A stretch of 64,000 bases of DNA. Origin: Aquisalimonas lutea. GTDB taxonomy: Bacteria; Pseudomonadota; Gammaproteobacteria; Nitrococcales; Aquisalimonadaceae. The stretch covers positions 2,943 through 66,942 of the forward strand of contig NZ_JAUFPK010000004.1 of NCBI RefSeq assembly GCF_030409225.1, given 5' to 3'. Each line of letters starts with the position of its first letter. The stretch's first letter is position 1. The notes below the pieces were generated by a model. The model was not told where the DNA came from and ran no database searches. It saw only the letters and a program-made list of their open reading frames with translations. The position numbers and the translations under genes are program-made. Positions 51,387 through 60,921 of the stretch are shown piece by piece.

Positions 51387-52259
51387 ATGGCTGAGTTTCT
51401 CCAGTTTCTGGTCACGGGCATCACCATCGGCTGCACCTTCGCCCTGGTGGCGCTGGGGTTCTGCCTGGTCTACAACGCCAGTCACGTGATCAATTTCGCC
51501 CAGGGTGATTTCGTCATGGTGGGCGGCATGTCCGCCGTGTTCATCATGTCGTCCGGTGTGCCGATGTGGCTCGCGCTGGTGCTGGCGGTGCTCATCGGCG
51601 GCGCGCTGGGCGCGCTGCTCTACAAGGGCGGCATCCAGCCGGCGAAGAACGCCGACGCGATCCAGCTCATCATCATCACCGTCGGGGCCGCCCTGTTCAT
51701 CCGCGGCGTGGCCCACGTCATCTGGGGCACCGGCTACTTCTCCATGCCGGGGTTCACCGGCGACACACCGATCCGGTTCCTGGGTGTTGTCATGGTGCCG
51801 CAAAGCCTGTGGGTGATCGGCGTGACCGTCGGCATCGTCACCGCGCTGGCCCTGTTCTTCACCCGCACGCGGCTCGGCAAGGCGGTGCTGGCGACCTCCT
51901 ACAACCGCGATGCCGCCAAGCTCATGGGCATCGACACCGGCATGATCCTGGTGCTCAGCTTCGGGCTCGCCGGCCTTTTGGGCGCGGTGGCCGGGGTCAT
52001 CATGACGCCGATCACGTTCACGAACTACGAGATCGGGGTCATGCTCGGGCTCAAGGGGTTCGTCGCGTCGGTGCTCGGGGGGCTCGGCAGCTTTGTCGGG
52101 GCCGTGGCCGGCGGGCTGATCCTCGGCCTGACCGAGGCCATGATGGCGGGCTATATCTCCTCCGACTACAAGGATGCCGTGGCCTTCGTGCTGATTCTCC
52201 TTATCCTGTTCTTCATGCCCAGCGGGCTGTTCGGCCAGCGCGGGGTGGAGCGTGTCTAG
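51387..52259 (+). CDS. livH: ABC importer permease, LivH-type
   Basis: This 290-residue membrane protein with about eight helices is typical of LivH: FLQFLVTGITIGCTFALVALGFCLVYNASHVINFAQGDFVMVGG at the N-terminus and a GLKGFVASVLGGLGSFVGAVAGGLILGLTEAM segment near the end. Its 3' end overlaps the LivM gene by 8 bp. Confidence 0.88.
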   Translation: MAEFLQFLVTGITIGCTFALVALGFCLVYNASHVINFAQGDFVMVGGMSAVFIMSSGVPMWLALVLAVLIGGALGALLYKGGIQPAKNADAIQLIIITVGAALFIRGVAHVIWGTGYFSMPGFTGDTPIRFLGVVMVPQSLWVIGVTVGIVTALALFFTRTRLGKAVLATSYNRDAAKLMGIDTGMILVLSFGLAGLLGAVAGVIMTPITFTNYEIGVMLGLKGFVASVLGGLGSFVGAVAGGLILGLTEAMMAGYISSDYKDAVAFVLILLILFFMPSGLFGQRGVERV

Positions 52260-53255
52260 GGAAATGTCCGGGAACATGACCGCCCCCGTGCGCGGCGGCC
52301 GCAAGACCAACTGGAAGGACGTGGTGTTCTCGCCCCGGTACGGCGGCCTGGCGACACTGCTGCTGGTGCTGCTCGCGACGCCGCTGTTCATCGAGGGGCT
52401 CTACCAGTTCGACATCGCCATCCTGGTGCTGATCAACGCCACCGTCGTGATCGCGCTCAACCTGCTGGTGGGCTATGCGGGGCAGGTCAGTCTCGGGCAC
52501 GCGGCGTTCTTTGGCCTCGGCGGGTACGCCACGGCCGTCCTCACCACCCGCTACGACTGGCCGTCGCTGCTCGCGCTGGCGGCGGGAGTGGTGCTGGTGG
52601 CGGCCATCGCCGCCGTGATGGCGCGGCCCATCCTGCGTCTCAAGGGCTACTACCTGGCCATGGCCACCCTGGGGCTGGGCATGATCATCTACCTGATCAT
52701 CACCCAGGAGACCTGGCTGACCGGAGGGCCCGACGGCATGAGTGTCGGTGCGCTGGAGGTGTTCGGGTACACGGTCTTCGACGAGCTGGTCTGGTACTGG
52801 ATCCTCGCCGGGTTGTTGCTGGTCATGTACTGGCTGGCGGTGAACATCGTCGAGTCCCCCGTGGGGCGGGCGCTGCGCGCACTGCACGGCTCCGAGATCG
52901 CGGCGGACAACTCCGGCGTCAACGTGACGCACTACAAGACCCTGGTCTTCGTCCTGTCGGCCGGGGTGGCGGCACTGATGGGCGGGCTGTACGCCTTCTA
53001 CTCCGGTTTCATCGCGCCGAACACGGCCGGTTTCATGCACTCCATCGAACTGGTCGTGATGGTGGTTCTCGGCGGCATGGCTTCGCTGGTGGGGTCCATC
53101 GTCGGCGCGGCGCTGCTCACCATCCTGCCGCAGTACCTGGTGGTGTTTTCCGAGTACGAATGGCTGGTCTACGGCCTGATCCTCATGCTGATGATGATCT
53201 TCATGCCCCGCGGGTTCGTGCCCACCCTGCACGGCCTGATCCGGAGGGTCCTGGG

Positions 53256-53259
<4 letters not shown>
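52252..53259 (+). CDS. livM: ABC importer permease, LivM-type
   Basis: This 335-residue permease starts at GTG 52252 within the livH end; an alternative ATG lies at 52264. LivM hallmarks: LNLLVGYAGQVSLGHAAFFGLGGYATAVLT and MGGLYAFYSGFIAPNTAGFMHSIELVVMVVLGGMASLVGSIVGA. About ten helices. Its stop overlaps the livG start (ATGA). Confidence 0.88.
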
Positions 53260-54017
<758 letters not shown>

Positions 54018-54040
54018 CGACCAACGAACAGGGACTTGCC

Positions 54041-54835
54041 ATGACGATGATGCGTGCCAACGCCGTCGCGGATTCCCGGGACGCTCCCGGCGGGGGCGGG
54101 GCGGGGGCCGCCGCGGTCGCCGCGCCGTCGGTGCTGGAGCTCGCGGGCGTCAGTACCTTCTACGGCCCGGTGCAGGCATTGAACGACATCAGCCTGCAGG
54201 TGCCACAGGGGCACCTGGTGGCGCTGGTGGGCGCCAATGGTGCGGGCAAGACGACGCTGCTGCGGACGGTCTCGGGGCTGGAGAGCCCGCGGACGGGGTC
54301 CATTCACTACTGCAACGAGGACATTACGCGTCGGCCGCCGGCGCGGCGGGTACGGGCGGGGATCGCCCAGGTTCCCGAGGGGCGCCAGGTGTTCGCGCCC
54401 ATGTCCGTCGAGGACAACCTGATGCTGGGCGCCTACACGCGCTCGCGCAGGGAGCCCCTCGCCGACGAGCTCGGCGGGATCTACGACATGTTCCCTGTTC
54501 TCAAGGAGAAGCGCAAGCTGCCCGCGGGCACGCTGTCGGGCGGGCAGCAGCAGATGCTGGTCATCGGGCGCGCGCTCATGGCGCGGCCGCGTCTCCTGCT
54601 GCTGGACGAGCCGAGCATGGGGCTGGCACCGCTGCTGGTCGAGGAGATCTTCGCCAAGATCCGGATGCTGCAGGAGCAGGGCATGACGATTTTCCTGGTG
54701 GAGCAGAACGCATCCCTCGCGCTCGGAATGGCGGACTACGGCTACGTCCTGGAGACGGGGCGGGTGGTGATGGAAGGCGCGGGCCGCACCCTGCTCGATG
54801 ACGAGAACGTGCAGCGGGCCTATCTCGGGATCTGA
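54041..54835 (+). CDS. livF: ABC importer ATPase, LivF-type
   Basis: This 264-residue ATPase starts at ATG 54041, 23 bp after livG. A Gly/Ala-rich N-terminal extension of about 35 residues precedes VLELAGVSTFYGPVQALNDISLQV. Walker A is GANGAGKTT, then VPEGRQVFAPMSVEDNLMLGAYTR, signature LSGGQQQML and Walker B LLLLDEPSMGLAPLLV. VPEGRxVF is a LivF hallmark. The extension is unusual. Confidence 0.9.
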   Translation: MTMMRANAVADSRDAPGGGGAGAAAVAAPSVLELAGVSTFYGPVQALNDISLQVPQGHLVALVGANGAGKTTLLRTVSGLESPRTGSIHYCNEDITRRPPARRVRAGIAQVPEGRQVFAPMSVEDNLMLGAYTRSRREPLADELGGIYDMFPVLKEKRKLPAGTLSGGQQQMLVIGRALMARPRLLLLDEPSMGLAPLLVEEIFAKIRMLQEQGMTIFLVEQNASLALGMADYGYVLETGRVVMEGAGRTLLDDENVQRAYLGI

Positions 54836-54882
54836 CCGGCGCGCTGGACGACAGGCGCCGAGGCGCAACGGAGGTCGGCATC

Positions 54883-55152
54883 ATGGGGCGAACGCACGGC
54901 GGTGAGCTCAATCGCGGCGACCAGCGCGCAATGCTGATGGAGCGCATGCTCGAGGCAGTGGCATCCGGTGCGGTGACGCCGCACGAGGAGCTGCCCGACC
55001 GCGAGCTGGAGGCCGCCTTTCGCCGCTGTTTTCGCTGCGATGCCGCGGATACGTGCCGGCGCTGGCTGGATGGACACAGACGGGAATTGGGTTACCGGGA
55101 TTTCTGTCCCAATGCCGGGCTGTTCCGGCGAATGGCCCTGGTCAAGGGATAG
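54883..55152 (+). CDS. Small Cys-containing protein, DUF6455-like
   Basis: This 89-residue protein starts at ATG 54883. The core CFRCDAADTCRRWLDGHRRELGYRDFCPNAGLF has Cys spaced C-x2-C-x5-C, followed by FCPNA, as in DUF6455 proteins of Proteobacteria. It may bind a metal or cluster. It follows livF by 47 bp. Function unknown. Confidence 0.6.
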   Translation: MGRTHGGELNRGDQRAMLMERMLEAVASGAVTPHEELPDRELEAAFRRCFRCDAADTCRRWLDGHRRELGYRDFCPNAGLFRRMALVKG

Positions 55153-55255
55153 CGCCCGGCCCGGGTGGCCGTCGCCGGACGGGGGCGTCCCGCCCGGCGC
55201 TTCCGGGCACCACCGGGTTTCGGTGGCGGTGTTCCGGCTGTAGTGTTGAAAGGTC

Positions 55256-55930
55256 ATGGCCGGTCGGAGGCCCCAAGGTGTGAGTGTCGGAACCGTTCTT
55301 GTCATCGATGATCACCCCATCATGCGGGACGCGTTGCGGCATATCGCCCACGAGCTGTTCGGCGAGCTGCACTTCATGGAAGCGGAATCGCTGGCGACGG
55401 CGTTGCCGCAGCTGGCGTCGGCGACCCCGGACCTGATTCTCCTGGACCTCTGCCTACCGGGCAGTGACGACGCCACCGTTCTGGAAGACCTGCGCGCCCG
55501 CTGTCCGGGCCCCCCGGTGGTGGTCATCTCCCATGTCGAAGACCTGGACACCGTCCGCGAGGTGATTCGGCTGGGCGCGGCCGGCTTCGTGCCCAAGTCG
55601 GAATCCCGGGCGGTGATGCTGGCGGCGTTGCAGCTGGTCCTCTCCGGCGGCGTCTATCTGCCGCCCAATCTCGCGTTGCAAACCGGGGAAGTACCGTCCG
55701 GGCATCTTGCCGCGGCACCGAGAGCCTCGGCGGGAGCCGGCAACGTGACGCTCACGGGGCGCCAGCGCACGGTTCTGGATCTCATGGGGCAGGGCCTGTC
55801 CAACAAGCATATTGCCCGTGAGCTCGGGGTCAGCGAGTGGACGGTGAAAGCCCATGTCAGTGCCATCCTGCGCAAGCTCGGCGTGAGCACCCGGGTCGAG
55901 GCCGTTGTTGCGGCGGCGGGACGCCGGTAA
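55256..55930 (+). CDS. NarL/FixJ-family response regulator
   Basis: This 224-residue protein starts at ATG 55256; GTG 55280 is possible. The receiver domain has an acidic pair in VIDDHP, phospho-acceptor Asp in LILLDLCLPG, and Lys in VPKSES. A linker precedes a LuxR-type HTH (LTGRQRTVLDLMGQGLSNKHIARELGVSEWTVKAHVSAIL). It is convergent with the hybrid kinase gene and may be its partner; similar regulators control alcohol and amine oxidation genes in Pseudomonas. Confidence 0.82.
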   Translation: MAGRRPQGVSVGTVLVIDDHPIMRDALRHIAHELFGELHFMEAESLATALPQLASATPDLILLDLCLPGSDDATVLEDLRARCPGPPVVVISHVEDLDTVREVIRLGAAGFVPKSESRAVMLAALQLVLSGGVYLPPNLALQTGEVPSGHLAAAPRASAGAGNVTLTGRQRTVLDLMGQGLSNKHIARELGVSEWTVKAHVSAILRKLGVSTRVEAVVAAAGRR

Positions 55931-55978
55931 CCGGGCCCGGGCGACGCGGCGATCGGTGGTCGGTGTCGCGACGCGGGC

Positions 55979-57358
55979 TCAGGTCCGCGGCAGTGCCGCC
56001 GCGAGGGCATCGCGCAGCTTGTCCGGATCCAGCGGCTTGGCCAGAACCCTGGCGCCGCGTTCGGCCATTCTCTGTCGCATGCCCGGCTCGGGATGACTGG
56101 TCATGATGATGACGGGGACGCTTCGCCCGGATTCCAGGGTATCGAGCACGGCGTCCGCGAGCACGCCGTCATCGAGATGGTAGTCGAGCAGAACGAGCTC
56201 CGGCACGGGTGGCTGTTCCATCGCGCCTAGAAGCTCTTCCCTGTCGAGGCAAGGGGTCACGCTGCTGCCCCAGCTGCGCAGCAGGTTCTCCAGGGCGGTG
56301 AGAACCGCCGGGTCGTTGTCCACCACCGCCAGGTGCCGCCCGCTGAGACGGCCCGGCGTGGATCGGCCCGGCCCGGCGGGGGCCGGCTGTTCCGGCTCGG
56401 CCCGGCCGTAGGGCAGGTGGATGCCGAAGGTGGAGCCGTGACCGGGGCGGGAGTGGAAGATGAGCGGCGTTGCCATCAGCGCCGCAATCCGCTCGACGAT
56501 GGCAAGCCCGAGACCCAGGCCTTTCTCCCGTCCTCCCGGCCGGGCGTCCAGCTGACTGAACTCGCGGAAGATCCGCTCGCGCTGATCCGCCGGAACGCCG
56601 ACCCCGGTATCCAGTACCAGCACATCCACACCCGAGGGCCGGCGCCGGCAGCCGAGGACGATGCGTCCGCTTTCCGTGTACCGCAGGGCGTTGCTGAGGA
56701 GGTTGTGAAGCACGCGGTCGACGAGGACCGGGTCGGCGTGCACGACGGCGCTGCACGGCATGTGCCGGAACGACAGCCCCTCGACCTCGGCGCGCACGTG
56801 ATACTCGGTGGCCAGTCGCTCCAGCATCGGCTGCAGGGGAAACGGCGCGGGCTGGCAGTGGAACGCCCCGGTTTCCAGCCGCGAGATGTCGACCAGGCTC
56901 AGCAGCAGGTCTTCCATGGTCTTCAGCGTGGCGTCGGCACCCGCCGCCAGATCCTGGGCCTCGTCGTCCGTGGAGTTCTCGACCAGGGTGTGCAGCAGCA
57001 GCCGGGCGGCCGTCAGCGGTTGCTGCAGATCATGGCTGACCGCAGTCAGGAAGCGGGTCTTGTTCTCGTTGGCCTGCTCGGCCTCGGCCTTGGCCTGCAG
57101 CATGGCCTGCTCGGCATCCCGCCGGCGGGTGACCTCCTCCGAGAGCTGCTGGTTGGTGGTTTCCAGCTCGGCGGTGCGTGCGCGCACGGTCTCCTCCAGG
57201 CTGGCTGCCTGGCGGAACAGGTCGTAGGCGGAGACGACGCCCTGGCCCTGGATGGCCTCGGCGCGATCCATCAGCGTCTCCACGACGCGCCGCAGGCGAC
57301 GGTTCTCTTCCTGCGGATCGGGCATGTACGGCGGCGGATTCGAGGTGTGCCTGGTCAT
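55979..57358 (-). CDS. Soluble hybrid histidine kinase of the FIST-kinase pair
   Basis: This 459-residue protein starts at ATG 57358, overlapping the FIST gene stop (ATGA). A coiled coil (about 55-115) leads to HisKA with SHDLQQPLTAARLLL (phospho-His). HATPase boxes follow (NLLSNALRYT, VLDTGVGVP, GLGLGLAIV), then a C-terminal receiver (VVDNDPAV, Asp in LVLLDYHLDDG, Lys in LAKPLDP). No membrane segment. Its input is probably the FIST protein, as in NosP-NahK pairs. Confidence 0.87.
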   Translation of the reverse strand: MTRHTSNPPPYMPDPQEENRRLRRVVETLMDRAEAIQGQGVVSAYDLFRQAASLEETVRARTAELETTNQQLSEEVTRRRDAEQAMLQAKAEAEQANENKTRFLTAVSHDLQQPLTAARLLLHTLVENSTDDEAQDLAAGADATLKTMEDLLLSLVDISRLETGAFHCQPAPFPLQPMLERLATEYHVRAEVEGLSFRHMPCSAVVHADPVLVDRVLHNLLSNALRYTESGRIVLGCRRRPSGVDVLVLDTGVGVPADQRERIFREFSQLDARPGGREKGLGLGLAIVERIAALMATPLIFHSRPGHGSTFGIHLPYGRAEPEQPAPAGPGRSTPGRLSGRHLAVVDNDPAVLTALENLLRSWGSSVTPCLDREELLGAMEQPPVPELVLLDYHLDDGVLADAVLDTLESGRSVPVIIMTSHPEPGMRQRMAERGARVLAKPLDPDKLRDALAAALPRT

Positions 57359-58527
57359 GGCGTGGCGCGGTCGGGACGGCCGATGGCGATGCCGGTGAAC
57401 GTCTGGTTCAGGTGCATCATGTGCAATTGCTCTCCCAGCGTGCTCAGGCCGCCGATACGAAAGCGCCGGATCAGGTCCCTGGCCGCCGGCAGCCGGTCGT
57501 CCATCAGCAGCTCCTCGAAGCGCAGGGCGCAGTCGCAGCCGATGACCACGTCGAGCGGGCCCAGCTCGGCCTCTACCCGGGCGAGCTCCTGCTCCAGCAT
57601 GCGCAGCAGGTCGTCGCGCTTGCCCAGCCGCAACACGACACCGGTATCGATCGCCGAGGTGAGCCGCAGAGCGCCTGACGGCGTGCCGCATACCTGCTGG
57701 ATGGAGCGCACGTAGATGCTCTGGCCGATGCGGACCACCAGGGGGTTGTGGGCGAAAACATCGAGATCGAGCTGCTCCTGGCGCAGGCCGAGGGCGCGGG
57801 CATAGGCCGCGGCTGCGGGCTCGCCGTTGAGCTCGGTCACGGTGCGGTGGTCGGGGTCGGCGTCGGTGACCAGTAACCGGTCCTCGCCGGGGAGAAAGTG
57901 ATGGTTGCTGAAGGTCTGGAACGGCAGGTCGCATTCCACCACCGCGACCACCGCCGCATCCCGGTGCCACCGGGTTGCGTTGAGGACATGGCCATCGCGG
58001 AACTCGAAGTCATCGCCCGCCGAACCACCGATCATGGGGATCGCGCCCAGGGCCGCCCCCAGCGCGCTGGCCAGACGCTCCTCGGCGAGGCAGAGGCCGT
58101 CCACGAAGAGAAGGCCGAAGCGGCCCCGGGCATGCGCTCCGATCTCCAGCAACGGCGCGACCTGCTCCTGGATCGCGGAAAGGCTGGACGTCGATGCGCG
58201 GCATATGAGCTGCGTGCGCACGCGGAACCAGCGGGCGTCCAGGGCCAGTGCCATCACGCCGTGGCCGATATAGCCCCGGGGTGTCAGCAGTGCCGAGCCG
58301 GTGCACCCCAGCAACGGAATATCGGGGAAACAGCGCCGCAGGGCACGTCCGAATTCCGGACCCGCATACTCGCTGGAGCAGAACACCACCAGCGCGGCTG
58401 CGGAGGACCCGGCCAGCTGCCGACGCAGCTCGGCAGCGGCCTGCCGGGGCGATCCGGCCTCCGAGACCGCCTGGTGTACGGCCTGCCCGGCGCCGGGCGC
58501 GACCAAGGGCGCTGCGGAGGCTCTCAT
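57355..58527 (-). CDS. FIST-domain sensor protein, NosP-like
   Basis: This 390-residue protein starts at ATG 58527 (AGGAGAA upstream). It has FIST N and FIST C domains: FCSSEYAGPEFGRALRRCFPDIPLLGCTGSALLTPRG, IPMIGGSAGDDFEF, and the C-terminal RIGGLSTLGEQLHMMHLNQTFTGIAIG. FIST proteins of the NosP group bind heme, sense nitric oxide and control the adjacent kinase. Translational overlap with the kinase supports this. Heme binding is inferred from the family. Confidence 0.82.
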   Translation of the reverse strand: MRASAAPLVAPGAGQAVHQAVSEAGSPRQAAAELRRQLAGSSAAALVVFCSSEYAGPEFGRALRRCFPDIPLLGCTGSALLTPRGYIGHGVMALALDARWFRVRTQLICRASTSSLSAIQEQVAPLLEIGAHARGRFGLLFVDGLCLAEERLASALGAALGAIPMIGGSAGDDFEFRDGHVLNATRWHRDAAVVAVVECDLPFQTFSNHHFLPGEDRLLVTDADPDHRTVTELNGEPAAAAYARALGLRQEQLDLDVFAHNPLVVRIGQSIYVRSIQQVCGTPSGALRLTSAIDTGVVLRLGKRDDLLRMLEQELARVEAELGPLDVVIGCDCALRFEELLMDDRLPAARDLIRRFRIGGLSTLGEQLHMMHLNQTFTGIAIGRPDRATP

Positions 58528-58586
58528 GTCGTTCTCCTGGTTGGCCCCGTCCGGCGACTATAAGGCGGCCCGGCCCGGTGGTCCAT

Positions 58587-58618
58587 ACACCACCATCGGG
58601 CTAGCCCGATGGTGGTGT
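58587..58618. promoter_or_regulatory. 32-bp perfect palindrome in the divergent FIST/amine-oxidase promoter region
   Basis: The left arm ACACCACCATCGGGCT (58587-58602) is the exact complement of the right arm (58603-58618), with no spacer. It lies 60 bp upstream of the FIST gene and 140 bp upstream of the amine oxidase gene. GCTAGCCCG from its centre recurs at 58639-58647. A palindrome of this length is very unlikely by chance and suggests an operator for a dimeric regulator. Confidence 0.65.
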
Positions 58619-58758
58619 CGTGCCGCCGGCCTCGCGTCCGGCTAGCCCGTTGCGGCAATAGGCCGCGGCGCAAAAATGGCCTACAACAGACAGAGATGCA
58701 CATGAGGCTGCGGCGACAGCCCCGATGAACAACGATAAAACGGCGAGGAGGAGACAGC

Positions 58759-60780
58759 ATGAATCGCATTTCTACGCAGAGTGCACGCGGCGGCCACGGG
58801 AGCATCCGGGTGGCCGCCACGGCGATCGGCCTGTTGGGCTGCCTGGCACTGGAAGCGCACGCGAATCCGCAGCACCCGCTGGACCCGCTGACCCCGGAGG
58901 AGATGGAGTCCGCGGTGTCGGTGATTCGTGATTCCGGGAGGATCGATCCGGAAGCGGCGCAGTTTCCCTTCATCAATCTGGACAACCCCGACAAGGATTA
59001 CGTGCGCGGCTTCTCCGAGGGGGATGCGCTGCGTCGCTCCGCGTTCGTCGTGGTCATGGAGGAGGGGGCTGTCTACGAGGCCGTGGTCGACCTGCAGGAC
59101 GAGGCCGTTGACGAATGGAGTCACAAGCCCGATGTCGAGCCCAGCATCATGCTCGGCGAGTGGATGATGGCGCAGGAGCTGGTGATCAATCACCCGGATT
59201 TCCAGGCCGCCCTGGAGAAGCGCGGCCTGGAGAGCACCGAGGACATCTTCTGTACGCCGCTTTCCGCGGGCAATTTCGGGGATCCGGAAGAGGAGGGCCT
59301 GCGGCTGCTCAAGGTTCCCTGCTTCGACACCTCGCAGTCCGTGAGCAACCTCTACGGCCACCCCATCGAGGGGCTGTACGCCACGGTGGATCTCAACAAT
59401 GAGGAAGTCATCTCGGTGGAGGATTCCGGCCCCGTCGCCATGTCCACGGACGATCACAACTACGACGAGGAGTCGGTGGCGGAGGAGCATGGCCTGCGGG
59501 ATCCTCTGCGGCCGGTCGTGCAGCACTATCCCGACGGCGCCAACTACGAGATCGAAGGCCATTTCATCGAGTGGCAGAACTGGCGTTTCCACTACCGGCT
59601 GGATCAGCGCGTCGGCACCATCATCTCCCGGGTTTCCTACAAGGACGGTGACGAGCGACGGCCGATTCTCTACGAGGGGCATCTGTCCGAGATCTTCGTG
59701 CCCTACGTGGACCCCGACGACGCCTGGGCCTACCGGACGTACGTGGATGCCGGGGAGTACGGCGCCGGCCTCCTGGCGTCGCCCCTGGACCGCGGCCGCG
59801 ACTGCCCCGCCGGCGCCAGCTACCTGGACGCCACGGTGATGATGGAGGACGGCTCCCCGATCACCCTGGAGAACGTGATGTGCGTGTTCGAGCGCAACAC
59901 CGGCTCGCCGGAGTGGCGGCACGCGGAATGGGTCAACGAGACCCTGGAGAGCCGTCCCGGCGTGGAGCTCGTGGTGCGCATGGCCACGGCCATCGGCAAC
60001 TACGATTACTTCTTCGACTGGGTCTTCACCCAGTCCGGGGAAATCCGCATGGACGTGGGCGCCGCCGGCATCGTGATCACCAAGGGCCTGGACACCGAGC
60101 ACATGGATGATGCCTCCGCCGCCGAGGACACCCGCTACGGCACGCTGGTGGCGCCGAATCTCGGGGCTCCCTACCACGATCATTTCTACAGCTTCCGGCT
60201 GGACACCGAGGTGGACGGCGGCGCCAACACCTTCATCCGCATGCCGTACGAGGTGCGCGAGTTGCCGGATGATCGTGTACGCCGCAGCGTGTGGCATCCG
60301 GTGCAGGAAATTCCGGAAACCGATACGGAGGCCCGTTACCAGCTGAGCTACCGCAACCCCGCCATGTATCTCATGGTGAACGAGAACGAGGAAACGGCCC
60401 TGGGCCACAATCCGGGGTACATGCTGTTGCCCCGCAAGAACGTGAGCAAGCTGCTGCTGGACGATGATCCGCCCCAGATGCGGGCCGGCTTCACCGACCA
60501 CCACATCTGGGTCACGCCCTTCGACGACGACGAGCGGTACGCCGCCGGCAACTATCCCAATCAGCACCCGGGCGGTGACGGCCTACCGGCCTGGACGGAG
60601 GATGAGCGCAGCATCCGCAACCGCGACGTGGTGCTCTGGTACACCATGGGCATGCGCCACGTCACCCGAACGGAAGACTGGCCCATCATGCCCATGCACT
60701 GGCAGAGCTTCAGTCTCCGGCCCATGAACTTCTTCGACCGCAATCCCAGTCTCGACCTGCGCCGCGACTTCCGCGACTAG
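58759..60780 (+). CDS. tynA: Periplasmic copper amine oxidase (primary-amine oxidase)
   Basis: This 673-residue protein has a signal peptide (RVAATAIGLLGCLALEAHA). Copper amine oxidase motifs: catalytic base Asp330 in YRTYVDAGEYG, cofactor Tyr415 in GNYDYFF (converted to topaquinone), copper ligands His473 and His475 in PYHDHFYSF, and His647 in MPMHWQSF. Length fits prokaryotic tyramine/phenylethylamine oxidases. It oxidises arylethylamines to aldehydes, ammonia and H2O2. It is strongly acidic. A porin and an aldehyde dehydrogenase follow. Confidence 0.9.
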   Translation: MNRISTQSARGGHGSIRVAATAIGLLGCLALEAHANPQHPLDPLTPEEMESAVSVIRDSGRIDPEAAQFPFINLDNPDKDYVRGFSEGDALRRSAFVVVMEEGAVYEAVVDLQDEAVDEWSHKPDVEPSIMLGEWMMAQELVINHPDFQAALEKRGLESTEDIFCTPLSAGNFGDPEEEGLRLLKVPCFDTSQSVSNLYGHPIEGLYATVDLNNEEVISVEDSGPVAMSTDDHNYDEESVAEEHGLRDPLRPVVQHYPDGANYEIEGHFIEWQNWRFHYRLDQRVGTIISRVSYKDGDERRPILYEGHLSEIFVPYVDPDDAWAYRTYVDAGEYGAGLLASPLDRGRDCPAGASYLDATVMMEDGSPITLENVMCVFERNTGSPEWRHAEWVNETLESRPGVELVVRMATAIGNYDYFFDWVFTQSGEIRMDVGAAGIVITKGLDTEHMDDASAAEDTRYGTLVAPNLGAPYHDHFYSFRLDTEVDGGANTFIRMPYEVRELPDDRVRRSVWHPVQEIPETDTEARYQLSYRNPAMYLMVNENEETALGHNPGYMLLPRKNVSKLLLDDDPPQMRAGFTDHHIWVTPFDDDERYAAGNYPNQHPGGDGLPAWTEDERSIRNRDVVLWYTMGMRHVTRTEDWPIMPMHWQSFSLRPMNFFDRNPSLDLRRDFRD

Positions 60781-60811
60781 GTCCGGGCCAGCCTCTGCCA
60801 CACCCCCCGAC

Positions 60812-60831
60812 GGGCAGCCCTGGTGCTGCCC
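60812..60831 (+). terminator. Hairpin between the amine oxidase and porin genes
   Basis: GGGCAGC (60812-60818) and GCTGCCC (60825-60831) form a 7-bp stem with a 6-nt loop. No T-run. It may stabilise the upstream mRNA. Confidence 0.4.
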
Positions 60832-60921
60832 CGGGGCGGCTCGTGCCCGGGAAACGGCAACAGCACCCGGTGCGCAGCGGCAGCGTGTTCGTCGACAACA
60901 ACCATGAAGGCGAGGAGAACA

